Positions 43,895 to 56,153 of a stretch of DNA of 64,000 nucleotides are shown piece by piece; the first letter of the stretch is position 1; each line of letters starts with the position of its first letter. This DNA comes from Byssothecium circinans (Eukaryota; Ascomycota; Dothideomycetes; Pleosporales; Massarinaceae): the NCBI GenBank assembly GCA_010015675.1, contig ML976981.1:563928-627927 (forward strand), read 5' to 3'. The position numbers and the translations under genes were made by a program. The notes under the pieces are model-generated. The model was not told the origin of the DNA, searched no databases, and was given only the letters and a program-made list of their open reading frames with translations.

Positions 43895-45298
43895 TTACTG
43901 CCATGACGGCGGCTGCGGCGGTCCTCCCTGACTGCCATGTTGTCCATAACCCTGATGCGGCGCTGGAGGTTGGTACTGGTTGTGTCCGCCACCGTACTGC
44001 GGCACTCCGTAGGGAGCATTGGGCTGACCGCCGTATCCTCCTGGCTGTTGGGGTACCGGTCCTCCATACCCAGCCTGCTGTCCATATCCAGGTCCGCCGC
44101 TGTAGTTGGCGGGTTGCTGCGCTTGCGGTGGGTACGGGCTGTGGCCGCCGCCATATTGACCTGCGTGGGGCTGGCCGGGCACAGGACCTCCATATCCTCC
44201 TTGCTGTCCGTAGCCGCCAGGCTGGTGCTGGTTGTGTTGTGGTTGTCCGTACTGGCCTTGGCCTGGGGGAGGCGAGGAGTAGTTATTGTGTTGATGCTGG
44301 CTTGGAGTGGAGCCGTGTGCGCCACCTGAAGGCTGGTAGGACGTGGGTGGTGCAGTACCGCTGTACGTACTACCTTGCGAGGTGTTGTGACTGTATCCGT
44401 AGTCACTCGACGGCTTGTTGTGCTGGCGGTGCATATTCGTTAGCTCGGGCTCTTTGCCACTCTCTCGCTCAGATGCCGACAAGACTTACAGAACCACCCC
44501 CTAGCACACCTCCTAGAATACCACCTAGGCCACCTGACGATGCGTGACTAGAATTCCCACCACCATGACCAGAAGACCCATGGCCTGATTGGCTCGCGTG
44601 ACTCTGCTTCCCGCCACCTAGCAACGACCCCGCAAGCTGTCCGACCAAGTTCCCCGACCCTCCACTGCTCGATTGCTTCCCCTGTTTTCCTCCGCCGAGG
44701 AAGGAGCCTGCGAGCTGGCCGACGAGGTTTCCGCTGCCGCTGTTCTTGCCACTCTGCTTGTTGCCGGTGAGCGCGTTGAGTGCGAAGCCCTACACGGACA
44801 TATTAGCCAGCCCTCTACTCCCACGAGCACGTGAGCTTACTCCAATGCCACCACCACGATCTCCAGTCGGCCCATCTACACCTCTTGTACCGTCTCCGAC
44901 ACCTGGGCCCTCTGTTCCTGCAGGCTTATCATACGGATTCGTGCTCTGGGCTGGGGTGCTGGCATGAGAACCGCCGCCGACGGGAGCTTCGCTGGTGGGC
45001 AGATCCCATTGAGAGACACCTGTACTAATTTGGACATCTGTATCCAACATTAGCCACCGGCCCTATATCCAGGCAAAGCGGCGTCTTCGGTTGCGCAGAG
45101 ATACGTACAGTAGTACTTTCGAGACCTATGGAGCGGTTAGAGAGGTGTACGTGGGGTATGAGCAGGCATCGCCTGGTGGTAAGGAACGTACGTATTGTCC
45201 CATTGAGCTATCCAGCCCGCGGGCAGCTTCGGCAATGCAGAATCCGTCGGGCCAGAGTCTGGGGAGACGGGCGGCTGTGGGGGAGTGTGTGCCGTCAT
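43895..45298 (-). CDS. WW-domain protein with Gly/Gln/Pro/Tyr-rich low-complexity tail
   Basis: Five exons: 45192-45298, 45109-45125, 44841-45037, 44490-44789 and 43895-44422, giving 382 aa. Exon 2 is a 17-nt microexon. The WW domain (about residues 24-55) is only complete when it is included: LPAGWIAQWDNTSRKYYYVQ, then ISTGVSQWDLP, with both tryptophans and the aromatic core. The middle repeats NLVGQLAGS(F/L)LGGGKQ twice. The last exon is an extreme Gly/Gln/Tyr/Pro tract with GYGGPVPGQP and GYGGPVPQQP repeats. WW domains bind Pro-rich or phospho-Ser/Thr ligands. The prion-like tail suggests condensate or membrane-surface behaviour, which is inference. Confidence 0.85.
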
Positions 45299-45837
45299 TG
45301 TCAAAGTCGCAGTCCCAGAAGCGGGGCACCTTTGATGTGGATGGAGGGGATATGTAGTTGGAGGAAGTTGCGGGAAGTTGCTGTCTGCAGCCTGGGCGTA
45401 TCTAGAAGGCAAAGAGCAGAAGAGCCGCGCCGAGCGCTTATAATGAAAGAATGGCTTCGCTGACTGGCGCGGGGAGACTCAAGCAAGCCAGAAACGGCGC
45501 CGCTGTACCAGAGTGCCGGGGTCCGTCACGTCACAGCCACGAGGCGCAGCTATGGCGGGCTGTTCTTTCAGCTGCCATGAGCACACCCGCCCCCCTCGAC
45601 ACGCAAGAGTTGCATTGAATATGCGTTGGATAGATATCAGGAAGCATTTCTTGGACTGACCATGCTCGCAGCCACGTCCTGATTGTGGTTCTTACATTGT
45701 TATTGTCATGCCTTGTCGACCCTAGTCGTTCCAGCGATCCAAATCATGCCCAATATTACGACTTGGGCGTCGCTGCCACCCAAACACCATCCCAATGCAG
45801 GTATCCTAATACACAAATCATACAAAGACCAACATCA
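45299..45837. other. Intergenic spacer
   Basis: About 540 bp upstream of the WW gene and downstream of the F-box gene; nothing else. Confidence 0.45.
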
Positions 45838-48124
45838 TTACCAAGCATACCCGTCGTCAGCCACATCGTTGCCGTTCCAGTCCTCGTCACCGCTTCGTTC
45901 ATCGTCAAGGAAGTCATTCTCATCGAAGACCTCTTCACGGGGACGTGAGTTGTCGATACGGAAGACAACCGTGTGGCACATGCCCTGGATGTGCTTGGGT
46001 TCTTCATCGACGCCCGATCCATCATCAGCGCCTGATTCAGTAGCAGAGCTCTCGTCGTAGTTCGTAGACACTTTCCCTCGGGTTCGTAGGCGCTGCGAGT
46101 TCCACCTATCGCCAGGCTTCTGTTTGCGACGAGGCAGGAGTGGTGCATCGCTGTCGGTCTCGGAGACTTCATGGACCTTAACATCTTCCTTCGTGGGTTG
46201 TACCTCTTCTGTGATATCTAGAAGAGAATCATTCTTCTCCGTACCTTCCTGTCCCTCCCTCCACTCGCGATATGCGCGTAGGGAGACGAGATGAGGACTA
46301 GGTGCAGGAGACCTGCTCGCAAATACATGCTCGAAACGAGACGCCCATCTCCGCCTGTAATCTGCTCGCTGACGCCAACCAAGGTTTACCATTGCCGATA
46401 TCCTCAATTCACGCAAACAGGGCAACTCCTCGGCAGAATCCACGAGGGAAGCAAAGAAGTTTGTGGCGGCATCGGAGCTCCAATGGCGAAGGTACTCCAT
46501 GTCAATGATACGGAGGGTGGACGGCCAGGTGGGGATCTCATCCAACCCAAGCAGCCAGTCGTACAGCGGTTCATTGTCCGAAGACATGGCCAGGGAGCTG
46601 TAGTAATTTAGATCCATCCTAAGAACTTCCAATCGCGGGCAGGTTTGCTTCAGGTCAACCAGGAAGGAGATATCAAGACATTGATTATGGTTCAAGACGA
46701 GCTCCTCCAAGTGTTGTCCCCGGTCAACAAGGAACGCCCGTAGATCGGCCGAAAAGACGTTGATGCAATTGGTAATCTCCAGACTGGTTAGTGCGGAAGG
46801 GAGTAGAGGTAGTAGTCGCTCGTTGACGACCTTGCACGATTCAAAAGCCAACGACTTGAGGTTCGGCAGAACGCCCAGTGCCGACCCAAGAAGCTCTTCG
46901 GTTGTTGGCGTGTCATCCTCGGGTTTCCGCTTTGAATCATGATCGAACTTTGTGAGGGTCAACTCGCGCAAGCTTTGAAAAGCCTCGGCCTCGTGTACTT
47001 CTTTCATCCACAGTGGGCCCTGAGTGGTCGCAAAGAAGATGCCATTCCATCGCCAGCTTTTGAGACGCAGGGTGCCTTGTTCCAGGGCCGTGAAGAGCTC
47101 GTCGGGATAGAACCAACGCCGCATTCGCTTCAGTCGCGGTCGGTAAGGTGGTCTATCAACAGGATCAAAGATGTCAATCTCCCTGACTGTAGTCAAAGCA
47201 GCTATGAGAGCAGAGAGGTCGGCGGCATCATTAAGCGGGTCAGTCGAAGAGGCCATTTTCGTCGCGTCGAGTTCAAGGCGTTTTACCATGACTTGATAGC
47301 ATGCAACAGCGTCCGCTGGTGGATTTATGAGATGCTGGACCAGGTCCCTCCCATGCTGTTTGACTGCGTAGATTGGGGGAGTCCGGTACAGGGCAGTCAA
47401 CGCTGGTTTTGTGAACGCAGAGCATGTTCGGGCCACCTTCACCAACCAGGATATAGATGACGTTTGCGTCATGTTCTCATCATGGAGAGGATGCGAAGCG
47501 TAGACGAATATCTGGAGGAGCACATGGTATGGGAGAGAAGACCAGTTCGGCTTATGGCCATCGGTCGGAATCTTCACCGGGGTTGAGGGCGCCTGCTCAG
47601 CTGTTTGATCTTAGCCCAAAGGTTCAGTTAATCCTATCTCGAGTGTACCTACTAGTTCTAGGCTTCAATGGGGCGCCGAGCGTCTTCCGCATGCGCGAGC
47701 CAGCAGAGTGCGCCAGATTCTTGACAGATGTTTTGCTCTTTTGAGCCCTCGGCGATGCCGCAACTCTTCTCCGGGGCTTGGGCTGTTCTACCTCCTCTTC
47801 CATCTCGAAGTCCTCGTCGCCCCAATCTTCGTCCACATCATCTGAGCTAACGTCCTTGTATGAAATCCTACGCTTCTCTTTACGCAAAGCAGTCCTTCTC
47901 CTTGATGTCTCCTTCGCCGCTTTGGCTGTCGCAGCACCGCGTTGTCGTCCCACTGAAAAAGATGGTTCTGCTTCCTCTGATGGAGATCGCTGGCGGATAG
48001 ATCGTCGCATAGGCGCCGGATGTTTTGGGCGAGAATTGGATTCCGCTTCTGAATCCACATCCTCATTGCTGCTTGGCTCTCGGTACGAGACGGCAGCCCT
48101 CTTGCGCTTGAGCGTGACAGCCAT
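45838..48124 (-). CDS. F-box/leucine-rich-repeat-like protein
   Basis: Exon 1 is 47653-48124 and exon 2 is 45838-47600, giving 744 aa with a 52-nt phase-1 intron. Residues 1-157 are disordered and strongly charged (VTLKRKRAAVSYREPSSNED and DEDWGDEDFEMEEEVE). An F-box-like motif sits at about 175-195 (NWSSLPYHVLLQIFVYAS). It is followed by irregular LRR-type segments (LPNLKSLAFESCKVVNERLL, LPSALTSLEITNCINVFSAD, HLEELVLNHNQCLDISFLVD). F-box proteins of this form recruit substrates to SCF ubiquitin ligases. The last 150 residues are acidic and disordered (DENDFLDDERSGDEDW). The substrate is unknown. Confidence 0.85.
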
Positions 48125-48942
48125 TCTTTCCGCTGTCCAACTCGACGGGAAGTGGTCTCTGACGGTGCGAAGATGTGATAGGTTAGCCCGGAGCGGTATC
48201 TCAGGTGGTGAACAAAGCGAGGAAATGATGGCGTTGATGCATCGTCGAGGGGAACTTCCGAAGGCAGCGCCGATGAAAGTGAGGTGGAATGAGTAAGTGA
48301 CGCAAGCGACAGGCCTCGGTCGCCAAGCTCAGGCTAAGGTCGCGCTAACAAACAAAGTCACGTGCACTTGTCCTCCCAATTCTTCCACAGGGGTTATGTC
48401 CCCTCAATAAGCAGTAAGAGGTGGTTGTACAGGTGTAAAGACGCTTCGAAATGCTTATAAGAACATCTTCACCTGGGCCCGTGTAGTGCTCTACATGCCT
48501 GGCGTCGCTCCAGCTGCCCTTCACTTTCGCGTACCCTCAGCAGTGTTCCTGCCTGTTGTCTGCACGCGTTCAATGTTGATCGGCCAAACAATCCATCTCT
48601 CTACGCCGCACGACTCGCACGCCCATCGCGCACCCTCAGCTCCTCCGCCCTCGCCAACTTGTCCCAGTATTCTGCACAGCAAGCGGTCGTTCTTCAGTCA
48701 TATCTAATCAGCGCGCAAGCAACAAGCGTGCACCTGCGCTCAATGCGCCGCTTGAGGCAATCGCGGGAGACAAGCGCTTTGACTTGTCACTGCAGTATAA
48801 ATCAGCTATCTGTTTCTCCCAGCCCTAGTACAAGACAGAGGCGGATCCTTAGAGCAGTGCACGGCGCATAGCTGCTAAAACCGGTGCAGCCTGTAGGTTG
48901 TCCTTGCTCTCTTACTCTGCAGCGCTAAATCGTGTATAGAGC
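48125..48942. promoter_or_regulatory. Divergent promoter region, F-box / Suz12 genes
   Basis: An 818-bp head-to-head spacer. Several short plus-strand frames occur without motifs and may lie in a long 5' leader. Confidence 0.4.
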
Positions 48943-51229
48943 ATGGTTACGCGACAAGACTGGCTTGGAAATCTATTATTTTATGACTACGTCCTGTCTA
49001 AGCGAATCCCTACCTTTCTAAACAGAAACCTAACTAGAGCCTTTCGATTTCATCAGCAAGAACTCGAAGGATCAGCTTGGCATCCAGTTTCTCCCTGCCG
49101 CCCAGTAGACCGACAACACTGGGCAATGCCGACCTCTCAGTCTCTCGAAACTCTGGTCCAGGATGTAAAGGAGAGGGAAGCATTTGTGCTTGAAATTAAG
49201 GGTATCGAGGCACTGGGGGCTGAAAAACGCTCTCGAACGCGTCCAGCGAAGAAGAAAGGACCTCTATTCACCTCAAGAGTCGATCTCTACATCACAATTA
49301 CAGATCCTACGAAGGGAAGGCCTTGTCAGAAGATAGCTAAGAGGGACGTCCGATTGACGGGAGTCCAGACTGAACAGGGCAGGCACGTTCTTCTAGCCGT
49401 GCCGACAATCAGCATCAGACTTGAGGATCTATTGCTTCCCGTGGATGAGGACAATCCAAACTGGCGGAAATCAGCTCCCCAGCCATGGATGTTAACAATC
49501 GCCTTGCACTTTCGGGATGACGAAGATGCTAAGGAGCTGCATTCACACATGCCTCGTGCAGCACCTCTCCCTGGCGATGTGCCCACTCGTTTGGTCGCTC
49601 AACATAGTAATATCCTGCACTGTCTAAGTGCGGATGAGGATGAGGATGAGGAACAGGTTCTTCCGTGCGCAGTCACCGTGCACGGCGAGATCCTCAGCTT
49701 TGGCTTCAGGACACAGATGTACTGGTCACGTCCAAAGGACACCTCTATTCTTGCTGCCCATAACCGACAAATCAACGCTGCAGAAGCCGGGCCTACCCGC
49801 TATCCCACACCGCCGCATGAAAATCAGGGCGGCAAAAAGTATGAGCTCTCGTTCTGCTACAGAGACCAAACCATACGACGACACGGACTCCTTTGCCCGC
49901 ACGACACGTGCAGGCTCCGAAAGTTCAACACACTCGACGAACTCCGCATGCACCTCGACGCATGGCACGATCTCTACAGGTACCGTTACAAAAACGCAAG
50001 CAACACCAGCGGCGTAATACGATGGGAAATAAACTGCGAAATCGAGAGCTATCGAGCAGACCAACAAAGAGCTAGCAATGCAGCCCTAGACCCTCTAGAA
50101 ATCAGCATGATGGCGCCGAAAAAGCCCTTTAACCGGCGACGATATCTTAACGAGGGCAACGACGAATACCAAAGAAGAGCACGCCTGGACAAAGTATCTT
50201 CTACCCAGCCAGCAGCAACAGCCACAGTCCGACCAAAGCCAAAGCTCCCAAGCGAAGTAAAAGAGCGCGTACAATCAGAGAGGAAAACATACCGTGTACC
50301 AAAAGCCCCACCAAACGTCACCTTCTTCAGAGCCATCACGAAACGCCCCGTTGCAGAGGGAGAATACATCAGCGAAAGCGACGACGAAGTAGACATGACC
50401 TGGGTCGAATTAAAAAAGCAACAGACTCGCAAAGAAAACAACATCAGCGAGCCTACCCAGCGACTATTAGCAGCCTTCGACCCCTTCATCCGAGACGAGC
50501 GCTTACAAAGCGATCTGCACATCGGAGACGCCGTGCTCCGTTTCGCGCGCACCAAAGCAGCGCTGCTCTGGCAAGAGCACATCACGGAGGAATTTCAAAC
50601 GAAACTTGATCATCTCTTCGCTGATAAGATCATCACGAAGGAGATCTACCACGCTTGTTTGGAAGCGGTGGAGAAGGGACAGCCTTCTCCTTCTTCTTCA
50701 TCGTCGGCGACGCAACAGGATCTTTCAAAGGGGCTAGCGACTCTAGATATCGCGCAAGCGGCGACGAGTTCGAGCACGGCGCGGAAGGTGGATAAGGGGA
50801 AGGGCAAAGCGAAGGTTTCGGCAACGGGACAACTCACGCCGCAGACTGCGGACTCGGAGGCAGATGTCGAGATGAGGGACGCGGACGCGCACATGACCGC
50901 TTCAGCAACTGGGGATGTCGATACCCATGAAACGGAAACTCCACCGTACGAGCAGTGTCTGTGTGGCGAAGACGCGATGGGGACGCGCGGGCGACCGTTC
51001 ATCGTCTGTGAAGGCATTGTAAGTCCCTCCCCTCCCCCATCCACCGCAAAAAAATAAAATCAATAAAACAATAAGTTTAACATGTACATAGGACTGCATA
51101 AGATACGCCTACCACATCTCCTGCGTAACCCGCATCTGGAAACCCGCGGAACCGCCAGATCCAAAGAGTCAGAGTTGGATATGCAAGGAGTGCGAGATGA
51201 GGGCCGATGGAGATACCGTCATGACGTAG
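48943..51229 (+). CDS. Polycomb Suz12-like VEFS-box protein with a C-terminal PHD finger
   Basis: Exon 1 is 48943-51018 and exon 2 is 51092-51229, giving 737 aa. A C2H2-type finger lies at about 317-342 (LLCPHDTCRLRKFNTLDELR-MHLDAWH). A VEFS-box-like segment covers about 480-570 (MTWVELKKQQTRKENNISEP, then LAAFDPFIRDERLQSDLHIG and DAVLRFARTKAALLWQEH). This finger plus VEFS order is diagnostic of Suz12, the PRC2 subunit needed for H3K27 methylation by EZH2/KMT6. The intron splits a Cys4-His-Cys3 PHD finger at about 672-735 (CLCGEDAMG...FIVCEGI|DC, HISC, WICKEC), which is complete only after splicing. A low-complexity acidic linker separates VEFS and PHD. The N-terminal beta-rich region could be the WDB/C2-like part. 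Confidence 0.87.
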
Positions 51230-51679
51230 GGACGGTGGATGTAATTACAGCGTGCATGTAAGGGGAGTATGGAACTAGGTGTATCGGCGCAGGGAAAGGG
51301 AAAGGGAAAGGGAAAGGCATGGGTGTGTGCATGGCGTACATATATGCGTGCAGAGAGGGAGGGCTTTATGAGGCTTTTCTCCTCACTACTTTCCTTGCAT
51401 TTTTTCACATATATAGGCACTTTTTGGGTTTAATCCTTTTCCGTGTGCGGTATTCATCTTAGTCGAATGAGAAGACACTTGATTGTTTCTCTGTCGCGCT
51501 TCGTACGTACGCGTATGCGTAGTTCAGATGTGACTGAGACAACTCTTTTTTTCCCTTTCCAGCTACATGTGCCATGCCACGAGGCACACACAAGCTACAA
51601 CGCCACCTTCACTCCCTCTAGTAGGTAGAATGGAACCATGTGGCGTTCACAGGTGTCCGCGGAGGTCCAAAGAAAGGAA
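51230..51679. other. 3' flank with a GGGAAA repeat
   Basis: Contains four tandem GGGAAA units near 51293-51317; no gene seen. Confidence 0.5.
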
Positions 51680-51950
51680 CACATGCATACACACATACAT
51701 ACACACATACATACACACATACATACACACATACATACANNNNNNNNNNNNNNNNNNNNNNNNNNNNNNNNNNNNNNNNNNNNNNNNNNNNNNNNNNNNN
51801 NNNNNNNNNNNNNNNNNNNNNNNNCATACACACATACATACACACATACATACACACATACATACACACATACATACATACACACATACATGCATACACA
51901 CATACATACATACACACATACATACATACACACATACACGCAACGCATGT
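51680..51950. repeat. 12-bp CACACATACATA microsatellite around an assembly gap
   Basis: An array of a 12-bp unit (CACACATACATA) and shorter variants is interrupted by 85 N (51740-51824). Long open frames rich in Thr-His-Ile-His or Cys-Val-Tyr-Met on both strands are artefacts of the repeat. Confidence 0.9.
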
Positions 51951-52517
51951 GCATATACAAGTACATATGCTACTCGAACGTATCCTCCGCCCTTCAAAAG
52001 GGAAAAAGGAAGGGGGGGAAAAACCCAGCTAACTCGAGGGCTATAAAAGATCCATCATCACCTAGCCATCCAGCCAGCCAGCCAGACGTACACGTCACGC
52101 GCAAAGGCGCCAGATCTCGCCCGCTAACTCGCAAACAAGAAAAGAAAAAAACAAACAGCAAATGCCAGTCCACCTCAATGTTGGGGGTATCACACACTCG
52201 CAGATAGTCGCCCGAGACCCGAAAAAGAAAAAGCAAAAGAGGAACAGACCCATATAGAAAGAGTATAAAAAGGGTAAGGAAGAGAGACAAGACAATGGGG
52301 ATGTCGTATCATTGAATCATTGATATTACCCGGGGAGAACAAGAACGTCTCCACTAGATATTGTGCCCCGGACACCAGTGACGCCAAGGCATAATATACG
52401 TATATTTTCCCTTCCTGCCGCTGCTGATGCGCAAATGAACAAAAAAAAAAAGTTTTGGCCGTGATGGTCATGTGATGTACAATGCAAGGAAAATGATATA
52501 TGGAGGAGGCGGGGAGC
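51951..52517. other. Intergenic, nothing supported
   Basis: About 570 bp with CCAG-CCAG short repeats near 52065-52083 and A-runs; no gene. Confidence 0.45.
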
Positions 52518-54985
52518 TCACTCGGGCCGGTCGAGGTTGATCCGGATGACGTGGTCGAGACGCTCTTTTTCGCAGTATTCGCGGAGGAACTTGAGGCCGA
52601 AGCGAACGGCTTGGATGGCGGTCGTGTCGTTGGCGATGGGGAGGAAATAGGGACCCGATAGCTTCACGCTGATCGTTTTATCGGCGACTTTTGCGAGCTT
52701 CGTGTTCGACTCGGCCCCGGACCATGTCTTGGGGTATACCTTTTGCATTTCCTCTATGGGCAGAGCGGCGCGGGCGTCCTGCGTGTGTCGAAGAAGTTGC
52801 ATGTAGTTGTCTGCGAGAGCGGCAAAGTTTTCGGTAAGTTGGCCGTGCTGTTTAGCCAGCTCAGCATGCGGGAGCTCGTGTGGTGAGTCATGAGCTTGCG
52901 GGTTTGGTGCGCGGGGAGCGAGGAGCGTGCAGATGACGGCTGCAATGACGGCTCCGAGATATGAACGGAAGCCATCGAGGTGGGGGGAGTCGTTGGTAAG
53001 ACGATGGTAGGAGATGCAAAGATTCAAAAGCATCTTCCATGTGCCTTCGACATCCGCGAGTCTACCGCGGAACTGGTGCACGAGGTCTTGAGTATGAAAG
53101 GCGGTCATGTATGCCCTAAAATTTGTTAGAATCACGTAAACGAGCAAGCAATAAAGTAGCTTACAGGATGCACTCAAGAGCGATGACGGCAGCGCGCTTT
53201 CGATCGTCCTTCTTGCCACCCTTCATATCTTCAAACTTCTTGCTGTCGTACTTCAATGCACGCCCCGTGTGGTTCAGCTTTATCGACATCTGCTGTAAGA
53301 CTGCAACATCGGCCTGCTTCTTGGAGTTGAGAGGAGAAGACGTTGGGGCCTTTCCATCCAGATGCTTGGAGGTGAGAGGAGTATTGCCTCTGCCAGGAGT
53401 CGAATCGTGACCGTCTGCAGAGTTGGCGCGAAGCATATTGATGGCCTTGAGATCCTTTCGTGGAGTCGTGTGCGTAGCTTGACTCTTCTGTGCACTCGAT
53501 TTGGCGCTCGCTCTATTCGCTGGAGAGGACAAATTTTGGTCTTTCGGTGTACTGGGTCCTTCTTGTACGGTATGCGTTCTAGGTCGTTTTGACGCCGTGG
53601 GTGGCGCCGAATCATCCGCAACCCGCGGCCGCTTCTCTGCGACTTTACCAGAGGTAACGGAGTTCTTGGAGCTCTCAGGTCTAGGCAGACGGGCCGCAAC
53701 CTTTGGAATTGGTTTGGGTTTACTTGCGACATTCTCGACCGGTTTCTTCTGAGCGTGAGCTGGATGGTTTTTCGGCACCTCATCCCGGTCCTTCTTTTTA
53801 TCTGCTTGACCTTCTCTCTTGGGGGGGAGCTTGAGCAACTGCTTGATGGTATCCCTTGTCTTCTTCGTGTACTTGAGTTTGACAACGAGGCTCTCGGCAT
53901 CTTTATCATCCTCATGGCTTGGAGCTCGAACAGCGGGAACCTTGGCAGGAGGCTTTTCAGTCATTGAGACGGACCGCTCACGTGAAACAGTCTTTACGTT
54001 AAGATCCTGCTTCTGATCGCTGGGCTCTGGGATAGCAAGCAGCTGGCTCTTGCGATCGGTCGACGAAGACGAAGTATTGGAATCAGCGCGATCGCGTTGC
54101 GTTTCTAGCTTTTTGAGTTCTTCTGTGATGGTGGAAGGCAGCGTCGGAGAAAGTATCGGAGGCAAGCCGTAAGGATTGCTTAGAGGCTGGTCGACTGGCG
54201 ACAACAGGGGCGGCAGTCCATGCGGGGTGGAATTAGACGGATCAGATTTGTCGACTCTAGACTGGGATTCGGTGGGCTCCGATTTTTGAGGCGCTGCCGG
54301 GGCTGGCCCTGGGCGGTCATGGCGAGGTCGCTTCTCAGGCTTGTTTGGCAAGAGTACTTCAGGTGCTGGTCTAAGGTTGAGTTAGAAGGTGCATAGAAAG
54401 GAACGGGAAAAGCGCATACCGTTTCTGCGGCGTCGGCTCCTCAGGTTTCCGAACAGTGGGTGGCTGCTTCTCGGGCGGCTTCACACCGTTTGCTTGAACG
54501 GCGAGAGCCTTAGTCGGCGGCAGGTTGGGGGAGACCTTCTTCGAGCCAGGCGTGATGACACCATTGGCTTGCTTCGACTTGTAGGCAGAGAGACTGATCT
54601 TCTTCTTCGGCGCTTGACTGGCGGCGGTGGTAGTGGGCTGAGGCTTGGGCTGGGGATGTTCTGGCTCGTTGTCCTCGTCTGGTTGCAGCGTGAAGCAGTC
54701 TTGGTACGGCTCGCGGAAGAGGAAGGTGCGATATTGAAGGTGTTCCTCGTCAGGCCTGAAGAGACGGCCCATCATCCACGCTTGCGCCTCATGTCGCGAG
54801 TGGTAGTGGTAGGGATATAGCGAGGGCGTCGACAGAATGTAGGGCGCGGGCGGGACGGCGGCCTTGATGCGCTTGAAGGTGCGATCCAGCTTTTCGAGCT
54901 CCGCCTGGTCTTCATCCGAGAGATGCTTGCGCTTCAGCTTCGTAGTGGGCACCACAGTCTCCGGCGGTCGCTCGGGGCCCGACAT
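52518..54985 (-). CDS. Large disordered nuclear protein with C-terminal helical domain, possibly AF4/Ebp1-like
   Basis: Three exons: 54420-54985, 53165-54370 and 52518-53115, giving 789 aa. I start at MSGPERPPETVVPTTKLKRK (54985); an earlier in-frame ATG at MLAEAPPHK is possible. Residues 20-110 are a conserved-looking helical or globular block (LSDEDQAELEKLDRTFKRIK, then HEAQAWMMGRLFRPDEEHL). A 430-residue Ser/Pro/Lys linker follows. The C-terminal 240 residues are helical (LQQMSIKLNHTGRALKYDSK, KRAAVIALECILAYMTAFHT, LVDWRG-free, then CEKERLDHVIRINLDRPE). The GRALKYDSKK...ALECILAYMTAF pattern resembles the AF4/FMR2 C-homology domain and fungal ELL-binding proteins, suggesting a transcription-elongation role. 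That identification is tentative. Confidence 0.68.
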
Positions 54986-56153
54986 GGTGGTCGCAATCGC
55001 ACTTGGATGGAGGTGTTTGTGTGGTGGCGCTTCAGCTAGCATCGTAGGCCGCGCGACGGCGATATTTCTGACAGGTCGTGGAGAGAAAGTTGAAGGACAT
55101 GGGGTTGGAGGAACGCGCGCAGAGGAAGGTCGGCGGGGGAGGGGCGGTGGTGAGAGAGCGCAGTCGTGGTGAATGCAGTGTGGGTCCGAGGTGAGGGCGG
55201 AAAAAGCCCGAGCGCGCAATTGACGTCTGTATCGCAACAATAAGTACAGCTCGCACACTGCGCGGTGAAGGAGAAGACTGCGGGTTCGCGATACTCACCG
55301 AGTTCGTGCTAGCGTAGTCAGTGCTACCTCAGCTTGCCGGTCGCGAGAAGGCAGAGATGGGACGAGGCGGTCATTCCGAGGCGCACGCAGCTGCTCGAGC
55401 GGTCGCTGAGGGATGCGCTCACGGGGGGGGAGGTCGGCCAGGGTGGAATACGTGCGGCGGTGAGGGTGGGTTGAAGTTGACGGCCTCTGCGCTTCGTCGG
55501 AGCGCGCTTGAGGTTGTTCGGATGACAAGCGATGATGATTGGCCGTGACATTACGTCTGGTTATCATAATCAGTACAGTGAAACTATGTTTCCTTTCGCC
55601 ATGAAAATGATCCTCCCCAAAATCTGCTTGCTATGCGCATCACCATCCCGTCCTTCAACGCTTTGCCCTGTCCTTGCTCTACCTATGGTCACCTCACATC
55701 ATCCAGCATCGGGCCGCAGGACGGTTAGCTTAGCGGGATCTTCGTGAACCCTGTCGTTCTCGCGAAGCCGCTAACGTGGACGAACAGCGTGACTACATGT
55801 GTTACTTATGCCCATGGCTATGAGTACCTGAACGAGATACACAGACAGTATTTGCAAAGGAAAGCCCGCTGTATTCCATTGGTAGTCGCATTCTTGTGGG
55901 CTATACAAAGAGGAGCAAGGTGTGCCGGCTACGCGCATCATCCAATTTCCCGTCCTGAAGATTCGGGAATTGACGAACGTGACACTCGGATACGTGCTGC
56001 AATGACAGACGACAGAAGTTACATGCCGATAACTCGCTGCGCTGTACAGAAAATGGAAAATTGGCTATTCTCGTCGATTCTTAGATCTCTGGCGCTTGCT
56101 TGCTTTTCAATGTAATTCTAGACATTTGGTGCACGAGACGTCGTGCTGCATCA
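54986..56153. other. Intergenic, weak coding signal only
   Basis: About 1.17 kb. A minus-strand ATG frame at 55295-55567 (MITRRNVTANHHRLSSEQPQ) is GC-rich and could be a 5' exon of the neighbouring gene, but no splice chain could be confirmed. Confidence 0.4.

Noticed and set aside
43738..44547. Long plus-strand and alternative minus-strand frames over the WW gene tail
   Set aside because: Shadow frames of the Gly/Gln-rich last exon of the WW-domain gene.
51567..52207. Thr-His-Ile-His and Cys-Val-Tyr-Met proteins spanning the N gap
   Set aside because: Created by the 12-bp microsatellite and the run of N.
55744..56115. 123-codon plus-strand frame
   Set aside because: No motifs, atypical composition and no splice partners between two minus-strand genes.
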